A DNA stretch of 64,000 nucleotides, from assembly GCA_963824415.1 (NCBI GenBank), contig CAWGPM010000002.1, forward strand, positions 620,001 through 684,000, in the 5' to 3' direction. Positions 15,372 to 24,110 of the stretch are shown piece after piece. The first letter of the stretch is position 1, and each line of letters opens with the position of its first letter. Both the position numbers and the translations under genes were made by a program. The notes beneath the pieces are model-generated. The model made no database searches, was not told where the DNA came from, and worked only from the letters and a program-made list of their open reading frames with translations. The DNA is from JABDQA01 sp963824415 (GTDB taxonomy: Bacteria > Desulfobacterota > Desulfobulbia > Desulfobulbales > Desulfocapsaceae).

Positions 15372-18329
15372 ATGAACAAGAACAAGACCATTTTTCTCTA
15401 TTCCGGCGAAGGCACGAGAAGCAACGACACCAGCAACGAACTCATAAGAACATCTCCGCACTGGAATCAGATAGCTGAGATTCTGGACAAGGAATTTTCC
15501 CTTTCCCTGGAAGAGCTCTGGGAGCAGGAGCGGGCCAGCCACAGCTGTCCCTGGAGCCCGCTTTTGACGGTCGCCGCCGGTATCTGCCTCAGTGACATCT
15601 GGAAATCCTGGGGATATGAGGCCGATATCGTCATCGGTCACAGCGTCGGAGAGATCACCGCAGCATATCATGGGGGCATCTACTCGCTTGAGCAGACGCT
15701 TCGGCTGGCCCATGAACTTGGAAACGTGGCCGCGACTCTCAATGGTAGGATGTTTCACGGGCTGCTCAGCGACGAGCAGATAGAACAGTGCAAGTATTCG
15801 ATTTCTTCGTTTAATTTCATACGAGACGGCAGAAAGCATGTAACAGTCAGCTGCAGCGAGCAGGAGACAGCATCGTTTCGCTCGGCTTACCCGAAATTCA
15901 TCGAGATGAAGCCGCAGCATCCCTGGCATCATCGGCGCTATCAGGAACTGCTCGGGCAGCTGCCTGAATTCGCCGGCACCAAGGGCCGCGAGATTGCCTT
16001 CGTCTCGGGCGTAACCGCACAATTCGAAGAAACCTTGGGCGACGCTCACTGGCGCAACTGGCTGCATCGACCGATAGATTTCATCGCGGCGATGTCGCGG
16101 ATTGCAGACCGGTATCCGGAGCACCGTTTCGAGATCATTGAAATAGGTTGTCACCCTGTTCTGGAAGCCTGCTGCAGCGTCTTTGAGAACTACCGCTACG
16201 CATCTTCGATGTATCGTGGAGAAAATGAATATCATTGGATACTGTATCAGAGAAAACAGCTCGACCCGGCGCCGTTTATCTCCAGGATAGAGGCGGTTGC
16301 GGAGCAGTTTCAGGCTGGACTGGAGTTTCAAACGCCACTGGCCTATCAGGGTTTCACCTCGTTGAAGTTCGTTGAACTCGCCGCTGCCCTGCAGTCTTAT
16401 TTTCCCGGTCTGGCCCCCCAGGATTTCTACCGGTACAAGTCCATTGACGAGTTAATCGCCAGATTCGGGCTGAAATCACCTCAAACTTCGGCCGATAAGC
16501 TTTTTTCACAACGCAACAAGGTTGTCATTGCGGCGATGAGCTGCCGTTTTCCCGCCTCGGTAAAAAGCCCGGTTCAGTTCTGGCAGATGCTGGAGTCAAA
16601 AGAGGACCAGGTTCGCAGGGACATGGAGCGTGGAGATTACGAGGCCGGATTTCTGGATAGGGAGAGCGCCCGATTCGACCATGGCTTTTTCAATATCCCT
16701 GAGGCCGAGGCCAAGACCATGGATCCGCAGCAGGTCTTGGCCCTGGAGCTGACGGAGCTTCTCTGGCGCGACGCGGGTATTGACCCGCAAACCATCGACC
16801 GGAAACGTGTCGGGGTCTATCTCGGGGTCTGGAATGAGGAGTATCGGGGCAATCCGGAGTCCGTGTTTTATCCGACCGGCACCAACCCGTCTATTATCGC
16901 CTCCAGGATAAGTTATCACTATGATCTGCGTGGCCCGAGCTGGGTTGCCAATACGGCCTGCTCATCGTCGCTGCTGGCTTTGCATTATGCCTGCAAGGAT
17001 ATCGAGGCCGGCCGGGTGGATTTCGCTATTGCCGGCGGGGTCAATATGCTGCTCGGCTCCACTTTCACCGATATCATGAAAGATTCGGGCTTTCTCTCCA
17101 GAGATGGCCGCTGCAAGACCTTTGACGACTCGGCCAACGGCTATGTGCGAGCCGAGGGCGGGGGCCTGGTTCTGCTGGCCAATGAGGAGCTGGTGGACAA
17201 TTATTATGCCGAGGTCCTCGGTTCATCGGTGAATCAGAATGGCGGTCGTACTCAGGTGATTACCGCCCCGCACCCGGAAGCCCAGGAAGAGCTCATTGTC
17301 GACGCCTGCCGCGATGCCGGAGTTCAGCCGCAGCAGATCAGCTATCTGGAGTGCCACGGGACCGGCACGAAAATCGGGGATCCCATCGAAATTTCGGCAA
17401 TTCAGAATACGGTTGCCAGAGAACGGCAGTCAATCTGTTACCTCGGCTCAGTCAAATCGAACATCGGCCACCTCGAATCGGCGGCCGGTATTGCCGGGCT
17501 GATCAAAGCGGTCCTGGCGCTCAACAAAGGGCTGATACCGGGCAATCTGCATTTTAATACGCCCAACCGGTTCATAGATTTTGATTCATATCATCTTCGC
17601 GTGGTCGACCGCGACACGCCGCTCGACCAGGAAGCGCTGGTCGGGGTGAGCAGTTTCGGATTCGGTGGCGCCAATGCCCATGTGGTGCTCAAAGGGGCCC
17701 AGCAGGAAGTACGCAAACCGCTCGAGGAACATCCCTCACCGTTTGACTACAGCCGTGCGGCGCCGATAACCTCATACTTTTATATTGATGGGCCGGAGGT
17801 GAATCCGGCTGCATCAGCAACGGCCGCCAGAGCTGGCATAGATGTCAGAGCCCTGGTCGATAAAGTGTTTTTTGATCTGACTGGAATCAGGGAGATCGAT
17901 CCCGAGCTTGATCTGACCGATCAGGGCCTGGACTCATTGAGTGCCACTGAGTTTGTCTCCACCCTTGAAAAAGAACTCGGGATAGAGATAGATACCGACA
18001 TTTTATTTGAGAACCCTTTTGTCGATCAACTGGTTGGGGCTCTGCAGCAGGGCGTTCCCGGAGCAGGCGAGCAGCAACAGGACGACGGCGCCATGGATCG
18101 GGAAAAAGTGGCCAGGCTGGTATCGGCGATATTCTATGAGCTGACCAACGTCAAAGAAATCGATGCGGACCTGGCCCTGACCGACCAGGGGCTCGATTCT
18201 CTGAGCGGCACCGAGTTGTTGAGCACTATTGAAAAAGAGCTCAAGATAGAGATAGATACCGATATCTTATTTGACCATCCGCTCTACGATCAGTTGGTCG
18301 ATCAAATCCACGCCCGGGTCAGCGGATAG
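15372..18329 (+). CDS. Compact polyketide synthase: AT-ACP-KS-ACP-ACP
   Basis: The 985-residue protein has an unusual domain order. Residues 5-300 form an acyltransferase with active-site GHSVGE (Ser91) and HPWH (183-186) where malonyl-specific domains have HAFH. Residues 303-366 look like a carrier domain with GFTSL (Ser330). Residues 382-775 are a ketosynthase with all three catalytic residues: Cys530 (NTACSSSL), His662 (HGTGT) and His700 (SNIGHLE). Two tandem carrier domains follow, each with GLDSL (Ser855, Ser943). There is no ketoreductase, dehydratase or thioesterase, so reduction and release must come from elsewhere. The nearby flavin monooxygenase and phosphopantetheinyl transferase suggest a small biosynthetic locus. 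The product is unknown. Confidence 0.88.
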   Translation: MNKNKTIFLYSGEGTRSNDTSNELIRTSPHWNQIAEILDKEFSLSLEELWEQERASHSCPWSPLLTVAAGICLSDIWKSWGYEADIVIGHSVGEITAAYHGGIYSLEQTLRLAHELGNVAATLNGRMFHGLLSDEQIEQCKYSISSFNFIRDGRKHVTVSCSEQETASFRSAYPKFIEMKPQHPWHHRRYQELLGQLPEFAGTKGREIAFVSGVTAQFEETLGDAHWRNWLHRPIDFIAAMSRIADRYPEHRFEIIEIGCHPVLEACCSVFENYRYASSMYRGENEYHWILYQRKQLDPAPFISRIEAVAEQFQAGLEFQTPLAYQGFTSLKFVELAAALQSYFPGLAPQDFYRYKSIDELIARFGLKSPQTSADKLFSQRNKVVIAAMSCRFPASVKSPVQFWQMLESKEDQVRRDMERGDYEAGFLDRESARFDHGFFNIPEAEAKTMDPQQVLALELTELLWRDAGIDPQTIDRKRVGVYLGVWNEEYRGNPESVFYPTGTNPSIIASRISYHYDLRGPSWVANTACSSSLLALHYACKDIEAGRVDFAIAGGVNMLLGSTFTDIMKDSGFLSRDGRCKTFDDSANGYVRAEGGGLVLLANEELVDNYYAEVLGSSVNQNGGRTQVITAPHPEAQEELIVDACRDAGVQPQQISYLECHGTGTKIGDPIEISAIQNTVARERQSICYLGSVKSNIGHLESAAGIAGLIKAVLALNKGLIPGNLHFNTPNRFIDFDSYHLRVVDRDTPLDQEALVGVSSFGFGGANAHVVLKGAQQEVRKPLEEHPSPFDYSRAAPITSYFYIDGPEVNPAASATAARAGIDVRALVDKVFFDLTGIREIDPELDLTDQGLDSLSATEFVSTLEKELGIEIDTDILFENPFVDQLVGALQQGVPGAGEQQQDDGAMDREKVARLVSAIFYELTNVKEIDADLALTDQGLDSLSGTELLSTIEKELKIEIDTDILFDHPLYDQLVDQIHARVSG

Positions 18330-18333
18330 CGGT

Positions 18334-19470
18334 TCAGATTCTGGCGGCGGCGCGCCGGGCCCCGTCGACCAGGGCCTTTAGTTTGAGCCAGGCGACTTCC
18401 CCTGAAACTCCGGTTGCTGAAGCGGTTGAGGCAAAGCCGCAGTCAGTGGAACCTATTACCCGGTCGCTGCCCAGAATATTGATAAAATTAAGCAGCCTTC
18501 CAGCCACCAGGTCGGGATGTTCCACCGTGTTCGAAGTGGTGTCGATGACGCCCGGCAGCAGTGTTTTATCATCGGCCAGCCGGTACTCTTTGAACAGCTC
18601 CCATTCATGAGCATGGCGGTGGTTGCACGATTCAATCGAAATGTATCCAGGCCGCAGTCGGTTGATGTGCGGGAGTATTCTGCCGAGCTCGATATCGCAG
18701 TGATGGGTGCCCGGGTAGTTGCCCCAGCAGATATGGGCCCGACACCGCTCGGGCGCTATTGAGGCCAGCGCTTCATTGAGCACCTCGATATTGTCGTCGA
18801 TCAGGTTTAAAAAGGCGTCATCGTCAAGATCTTTAAAGCGGGTGTGGCGGCCCATTGCCAGGTCGGGGCAGTCTATCTGAACGATGACTCCATAACTGGT
18901 GATGATCTCATATTCCTGCTTCAATAATTCGCCGAGTTTTTCGAGATACGTCCGATAATCGGGATAATGATGGTTTTGCAGAAACAGGGCGATGGTGCCC
19001 GGCGACGGAGCGGTGAAAAACAACTCGGACTCGGTGCCGGGAAACCTCTGCTGCATCTGGCCAAACGCGCTAACCATCATCTCGAGTTCACCGCGCAGCG
19101 TCTGTTCACCCGAGTAGCTGAGATCTTCAGAACAGGCGGGAAGTTCGATCGGTGCTTTCGGGTTGAGCGTGATCAGGCCGTTTCTTCCCCCAAAGCGCCT
19201 GGCATATTCTGGAATCTCCTCCATATCCTGCGGCAGGGGGGCCTGACAGTGGCCGTTGAAGCCAGAAATTCTCTGGATTGTGGCACTGATGTAGTCCGCA
19301 CGGGGAAGCTCGCCGTTGTTGATACAGCTCAATCCCAGAGCGAGCTGCCGTTCGATGAGTTCTGCCACATAGCGCCGCAGATCGTCATCTGATACTTCGA
19401 GCTTTTTCATCTGCCTGGTCAGCATATCGGCCGGCCGGGGAAGAGAGCCGACATGGGTGGTTTTAATCAT
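18334..19470 (-). CDS. MetE-like (cobalamin-independent methionine synthase family) zinc methyltransferase
   Basis: A 378-residue protein with the C-terminal MetE/UROD barrel only; full MetE is about 750 residues. It starts MIKTTHVGSLPRP, the usual start of this short family. Candidate zinc ligands are visible: His/Cys in HICWGN, Cys in IESCNHR and Cys in STDCGF. Short homologs transfer methyl groups or act on small thiols; some work with corrinoid proteins. It is convergent with the PKS gene (4 bases between stops) and divergent from the flavin monooxygenase, so it could serve the same pathway or be unrelated. Confidence 0.8.
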   Translation of the reverse strand: MIKTTHVGSLPRPADMLTRQMKKLEVSDDDLRRYVAELIERQLALGLSCINNGELPRADYISATIQRISGFNGHCQAPLPQDMEEIPEYARRFGGRNGLITLNPKAPIELPACSEDLSYSGEQTLRGELEMMVSAFGQMQQRFPGTESELFFTAPSPGTIALFLQNHHYPDYRTYLEKLGELLKQEYEIITSYGVIVQIDCPDLAMGRHTRFKDLDDDAFLNLIDDNIEVLNEALASIAPERCRAHICWGNYPGTHHCDIELGRILPHINRLRPGYISIESCNHRHAHEWELFKEYRLADDKTLLPGVIDTTSNTVEHPDLVAGRLLNFINILGSDRVIGSTDCGFASTASATGVSGEVAWLKLKALVDGARRAAARI

Positions 19471-19624
19471 ATGAGTCTCACCTGGTGAAGGAAAGGATGG
19501 AAAAATTAATTTTCACGCTACAAAATGATCGACTAGTTACTATAATGCGAGATCATAATACAAAAAGCCGGCTCAGGCCAGTCAGGCAGACCGCCGCTGC
19601 TGCAGGCAGATCGATCCCGGAAAG

Positions 19625-21496
19625 ATGATCTCTGATTTTATTCAGATAAATGGAGCTTCAGTGAATACAGCCAAATCAGCCTTCACCAGATGCAGAATAA
19701 TCAATTTCAGTTCCGTTCCGCTAACCGATACTCCGGTGCTCACTCCAGCGCTGCATAGTGCTGGGGAGACCCTGGCAATACTCAGGGTCCATGTCGATCT
19801 GCCCTGCGTCTATCTGGTTTCGGCCGAACACCGGGACAAGGTGCTGGAGATCCTTCAGAATCTGCAGGCCATCAGATCGGCCTGCTATCCGTATGCCCTG
19901 TTTGTTGTCGATGGGGATTATAGTGCTGCGGAAAATGAAGACCTCGTCGTCATATCTGTGGCATCCCAATCACCTGCTGAGATCAGCGCCACCATTAAGC
20001 AGTGGGCCGCCACCAGGTTTGTCTTCGACAAGAGCCGACTGGCACTGAAAAACGAGGCTGAGTTGCCCGAGCAGGCAGACGTGGTCATCATAGGCGGCGG
20101 CATAACCGGACTCTATGCAGCAAACCGCCTGGCTGAACAGAAGATATCGTTCTGTGTTATCGAGCAGCAGGAAATAGTGGGGGGTATCTGGTCGCACTAT
20201 GCCAATACCACTTCCCAGGTGAATACCTCGGAGGGGGCTTACCGGGCGGTGGAGCGGGCCAGGCGAAACAACCGGGATCATTCCTCCACCGCCGAGATAC
20301 TCGAAGATCTTCACCTGCTGGCTGAAAGTATCTCCGAGTCGATTTTTACCGGAGTAAGGGCGGTGAAAATAGAGAAGGGGACTCAGGGCTATCTGACAGA
20401 GGTGACTCGAAACGATACCACCTCGACGATCCGGAGCAAAGGGCTGATCCTGGCCGTGAACGATCGCGTCGGAGCGCCGCGCAGCCACTGTTGGGAGAAC
20501 CAGCAGCTTTTTCAGGGAACCATCATATCAGGTTCCTCGGATGAATCTCTTGGCCTGGACTGGTCTGGCAAGAACGTGGTTGTTGTCGGGATGGGCGCCT
20601 TCGCAGTGGAAAATGCGAGGACCGCGCTTGAAAACGGAGCCCAGCAGGTCCATGTGGTCTGTCGACGGCACGGGACGGTCTGTCCCAAGATCATTGATTA
20701 CCTGAATTTCTCGACGCCGTACGATGATAATTTCGAGCACGACAAGAGAAGCAATATCCGCAATATGATGCTCTGGAAAAAACTCTACGATATCAGTGGA
20801 GCAACCCAGCCGGAATGCTGGATGGGGATGATAAAACACCGGGGACATACGATCAGTGTCTCCGATATCTGGTTTATTGCCCATCACCTGAAAAAACTCA
20901 AGACCATAACTGGAAGCATCACTGAAATGTATGACTCGGGAGTGGTTGTCAACCACGATATCAGAATCGAGGCGGACATTGTGGTAAACTGCATCGGCTT
21001 TAAGAGAAATGCGCCCTTGGTCAAGGAGTTGTGCGGATATTCGGAGACTTACAACAATAACTATCTCGACAAGGATTTCATGTACCTGGCGGATGCCTAT
21101 ATCGATGATGATGTGTTCAATTCGTTTTTCGGCTCAAGCGTCCTTGAAATGACCAAGTTCTATCTCGATGTCTATCTCCATTTCTTCGACAACCCCGAAT
21201 TCGAGTCGATGATCGGTTCGCCGGGTATCGCTAAGCTGCCGATCGAGCAGAGAAGCTGGTCGCACTACATTGCCGGCGCAGAGTCCCTGATGAGCAATTA
21301 TCCGCTCTTCTACGACAAGGCCCAGAAGCAGATCTCCCACAGAACCGCCAACTTTCATGAATCCCATGACCTGGCGACTTACCTCGCTCAGAATAAACGG
21401 GAGTGGTTTGCGACCCATGAACAGCTGGCCGGCAGGAAGCTGGCAGAGTCCGACTGCCTGCCCTATCTGTTTGACAAACTGCTCGAGACAAAATAA
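19625..21496 (+). CDS. Flavin-containing monooxygenase-like protein with extra N-terminal domain
   Basis: The 623-residue protein has two parts. Residues 1-148 are a domain I do not recognise. Residues 150-600 form an FAD/NAD(P)-binding oxygenase: VIIGGGITGLYAANRL (FAD, 153-168), GGIWSHY, and a second Rossmann motif VVVVGMGAFAVENA for NADPH. This layout is typical of flavin monooxygenases and N-hydroxylases. In an anaerobe an O2-using enzyme is notable; the fold is also used by non-oxygenase reductases. It is followed closely by a 17-codon ORF and the PPTase, and lies near the PKS, so tailoring of its product is a reasonable inference. Confidence 0.75.
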   Translation: MISDFIQINGASVNTAKSAFTRCRIINFSSVPLTDTPVLTPALHSAGETLAILRVHVDLPCVYLVSAEHRDKVLEILQNLQAIRSACYPYALFVVDGDYSAAENEDLVVISVASQSPAEISATIKQWAATRFVFDKSRLALKNEAELPEQADVVIIGGGITGLYAANRLAEQKISFCVIEQQEIVGGIWSHYANTTSQVNTSEGAYRAVERARRNNRDHSSTAEILEDLHLLAESISESIFTGVRAVKIEKGTQGYLTEVTRNDTTSTIRSKGLILAVNDRVGAPRSHCWENQQLFQGTIISGSSDESLGLDWSGKNVVVVGMGAFAVENARTALENGAQQVHVVCRRHGTVCPKIIDYLNFSTPYDDNFEHDKRSNIRNMMLWKKLYDISGATQPECWMGMIKHRGHTISVSDIWFIAHHLKKLKTITGSITEMYDSGVVVNHDIRIEADIVVNCIGFKRNAPLVKELCGYSETYNNNYLDKDFMYLADAYIDDDVFNSFFGSSVLEMTKFYLDVYLHFFDNPEFESMIGSPGIAKLPIEQRSWSHYIAGAESLMSNYPLFYDKAQKQISHRTANFHESHDLATYLAQNKREWFATHEQLAGRKLAESDCLPYLFDKLLETK

Positions 21497-21508
21497 GGAG
21501 CCCATCTG

Positions 21509-21562
21509 ATGCGTTTGGATCAGTCCCCGCCCACCCCGGCAGCTGGAGCAAGACATGATTGA
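21509..21562 (+). CDS. 17-codon bridging ORF before the PPTase
   Basis: The ATG at 21509 has GGAG 8 bases upstream, and the frame closes at 21560-21562, overlapping the PPTase start (21555) by 8 bases. The peptide reads MRLDQSPPTPAAGARHD. It may couple translation of the monooxygenase and the PPTase. Confidence 0.35.
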   Translation: MRLDQSPPTPAAGARHD

Positions 21563-22164
21563 CGCGCCGGAGCAGCAGATACAAAAAATCCATCCGGTGG
21601 TGCTGCCGGTTCCGTCTGCAGTCAGGGAACTAAAAGGGGTGGATAAAACCAAAGCCCTGAGCAGTCTTGCCAGAAAGGCCCTGCATCTTTCGGCCGGAAA
21701 GCTGGGCGTCGATATCGGAGCGCTAAAGAAAGATGAAAACGGGGCGCCTCTGCCAAGCAATGGTCTTTATTGGTCATTGAGTCACTGCAACACCTGTGCA
21801 GCGGCGGTGGCGGCACCGGCCCCGATCGGCATCGATGTAGAAAAAATCGCTCCATATCCCCCAGAACTGGTCCCAGAGGTAGCCGATGCCTCAGAGTGGG
21901 CCATTGGCGGGTGAGATCACGCCCTTGCTGTTCTTCTCCTACTGGACCGCCAAGGAAGCCGTTCTCAAGGCCACGGGAGTCGGTCTGGCTGGACTTGCCG
22001 AGTGCCGGGTCACACACATGAGCAACTCAGGTGCCATAGTTCAATACCTGGATAGATCCTGGCAGGTGATTTTTTCTACCGGTATGGCCACTCATGTCAT
22101 TGCGATCACGGACCAGGGGCTGCCGCTCAGCTACCATTTCGGGCCGTTTCCCATGGATCGATAG
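21555..22164 (+). pseudogene. Sfp-type 4'-phosphopantetheinyl transferase, frameshifted
   Basis: Two overlapping frames together give a ~202-residue phosphopantetheinyl transferase. The first (21555-21914) carries WSLSHCN and the Mg-binding IGIDVE; the second (to 22164) carries the catalytic FFSYWTAKEAVLKATGVGL. The break lies near 21900-21913, and the total length (610 bases) is one base more than a multiple of three. The enzyme would load phosphopantetheine onto the PKS carrier domains. Either the gene is recently broken, or the sequence has an inserted base, or both halves are made as separate peptides starting at 21555 and 21886. The family is certain from the motifs. Confidence 0.85.
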
Positions 22165-22218
22165 GCTCTTCAAAGACTCCGCGATCACGCATGTTTTGGC
22201 TCTGGATCGGCATCAATA

Positions 22219-22248
22219 TTGATTTTCAACTGCAGCGCGGTATATAAT
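22219..22248 (+). promoter_or_regulatory. Putative sigma70 promoter for the zinc-ribbon PilZ gene
   Basis: TTGATT at 22219-22224, an 18-base spacer, and a perfect TATAAT at 22243-22248. It lies about 85 bases upstream of the start codon. Confidence 0.6.
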
Positions 22249-22332
22249 CAAGCTGAATCAAGGCAAATCGGGGTTTGAGAGCAGTTTTTTGTCTCGATCT
22301 CAGGGCGGGATCGTGTAATTGTCTGGGCAGCT

Positions 22333-22749
22333 ATGGCAAAAACAAAAGAATTTAAAATCGAGAACAGAAGACTTCTGTTTAAGTGTCCTTCCTGCGGTGC
22401 CAGAAGAACTTCGATTATTCCTGATATTCGCAGGAAATCGATTCGCTGCCATCAATGCGGGGAACTGACCAATTGTTTGTTCAACCGGAGGCCGGAGCCG
22501 CGGGAGATCTACAGCGGCAAACTCATGCTGAAAACGCGTGACGGCAGAAAAGTCGAGGTCACTCTGCGCGACATAAGCTCGAGGGGAATCGGTCTGGAGC
22601 TTCCATCCGGAAAATCCCTGAAAATGCTGACGGTGGGCAGCGAGTTTACCCTGACCTGCAATTGGAACCCGAAGCTGTTGCCCGATGCCCGTTACATTGT
22701 CAGAAACATCCATGGGCTGAGAATCGGGGCGGAAAAAGCCAAGCGCTAA
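22333..22749 (+). CDS. Zinc-ribbon plus PilZ domain protein
   Basis: The 138-residue protein begins with a rubredoxin-like zinc ribbon: CPSCG (residues 15-19) and CHQCG (residues 35-39), spaced by 17 residues. A PilZ-like domain follows from about residue 50, with RDISSRGIGLEL matching DxSxxG. The RxxxR half is present only loosely (RRPEPRE). It could be a c-di-GMP sensor with a nucleic-acid- or protein-binding zinc knuckle. It has its own promoter and is not obviously linked to the PPTase upstream or the aap operon downstream. Confidence 0.75.
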   Translation: MAKTKEFKIENRRLLFKCPSCGARRTSIIPDIRRKSIRCHQCGELTNCLFNRRPEPREIYSGKLMLKTRDGRKVEVTLRDISSRGIGLELPSGKSLKMLTVGSEFTLTCNWNPKLLPDARYIVRNIHGLRIGAEKAKR

Positions 22750-22900
22750 GCATCGCCGCCGGCTGATTTGTCTGAGAATTATTGCCTTTTGTCGCATATC
22801 TATGGTATCACACTACGGTATCTCGCACGTGCACCACCGAAACGGTAGGTAAACCCGGGAAGTCCTTCCCGAAACTCACAACTTTTGTCTGGAGGACAGA

Positions 22901-23929
22901 ATGAATACGTGGAAAAATCTTTTTGTAGGCTGTGCCCTGGTCATGGTATCTGCAGGACTGGTCTTTGCCGACAACGGGGATACCCTGAAAGCGGTAAAGG
23001 AAAAAGGTTACATCCAGGTTGGCGTCAACGGCGACCTGTTCGGCTTCGGTAAGGCCGATCAGAAAGGCGTCTGGAAAGGCCTCGATGTGGACACTGCACG
23101 AGCTGTGGCTGTTGCTGTTTTCGGCGATCTCAATGACCGCCTGCGCTATACCCCGCTGACCGCTAAAACCCGTTTCACCGCCCTGCAGTCCAAAGAGATC
23201 GATCTACTGACCAGAAACTGTACTGTGACATTAGGGCGCGACACCTCGCTTGGCCTGGATTTTGCCCAGGTGAACTACTATGACGGCCAGGGCTTCATGG
23301 TGCCCAAGGCACTCGGCGTAAAAAGCGCCAAGGAACTCAGCGGCGCTACCGTCTGCGTCCTGCCGGGAACCACCACTGAACAGAACGCGGCCGATTTTTT
23401 CCGTTCCAATAAAATGGAATGGAAGACCGTTACCATCGAGAACACGGCCGAGCTTTCCCAGGCCTTCTGGGCCGGCCGCTGCGATGTTCTGACCTCGGAT
23501 GCTTCTCAGCTTGCCGGTCTGCGCGCAGGTGCACCGAAACCTGAGGATTATGCGATCCTGCCCGATATTATTTCCAAGGAGCCGCTGGCGCCTGCCGTTC
23601 GTCACGGAGACAACCAGTGGAAAGATATCGTCAACTACGCGGTACTGGCGATGATCAATGCAGAAGAACTCGGTATTACCTCGGCCAACGTCGACGAGAT
23701 GCTCGGGTCCTCGGATCCTAGAATTCAGCGCTTCCTGGGGGTTTCTCCGGGTAACGGTGAGGCCCTGGGACTTGACGAAAAATTCGCTTACAATATCGTC
23801 AAGCAGGTGGGCAATTACGGTGAAGTGTTCGAGCGCAATGTCGGCGTCAACACGCCGCTGGGCATCGAGCGCGGTCTGAACGCCCTGTGGACCAACGGCG
23901 GTTTGATGTATTCACCTCCGTTCAAGTAA
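22901..23929 (+). CDS. aapJ: General L-amino-acid ABC transporter binding protein
   Basis: The 342-residue protein has a Sec signal peptide ending near VFADN and a type II periplasmic binding domain. TLKAVKEKGYIQVGVNGDLFGFG and KGLDVDTARAVAVAVFGD are typical of AapJ/BztA. It captures polar amino acids for the AapQMP complex. It is separated from aapQ by a 181-base gap with a strong hairpin, the usual device for making more binding protein than membrane protein. Confidence 0.92.
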   Translation: MNTWKNLFVGCALVMVSAGLVFADNGDTLKAVKEKGYIQVGVNGDLFGFGKADQKGVWKGLDVDTARAVAVAVFGDLNDRLRYTPLTAKTRFTALQSKEIDLLTRNCTVTLGRDTSLGLDFAQVNYYDGQGFMVPKALGVKSAKELSGATVCVLPGTTTEQNAADFFRSNKMEWKTVTIENTAELSQAFWAGRCDVLTSDASQLAGLRAGAPKPEDYAILPDIISKEPLAPAVRHGDNQWKDIVNYAVLAMINAEELGITSANVDEMLGSSDPRIQRFLGVSPGNGEALGLDEKFAYNIVKQVGNYGEVFERNVGVNTPLGIERGLNALWTNGGLMYSPPFK

Positions 23930-23934
23930 TGTAA

Positions 23935-23962
23935 GCAGGCACCGATGGTTTGTGCCTGCTTT
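23935..23962 (+). terminator. Intercistronic hairpin between aapJ and aapQ
   Basis: GCAGGCAC (23935-23942) pairs perfectly with GTGCCTGC (23952-23959), followed by TTT. It lies 5 bases after the aapJ stop and probably acts as a partial terminator and mRNA stabiliser. Confidence 0.6.
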
Positions 23963-24110
23963 GCAGGCAATGTCAGCGACGATCTGCCCGCTCCGGCTGC
24001 TGGCCAGCCGGGACGGACAGGTCGGGCCTGGCAGCGCCTTGATTTAATAACGCAACCGTCCGCAGCCTGCGGGCCGCCCGGTTGCACAGAGCACCTTCCC
24101 CGCAGCGTCC

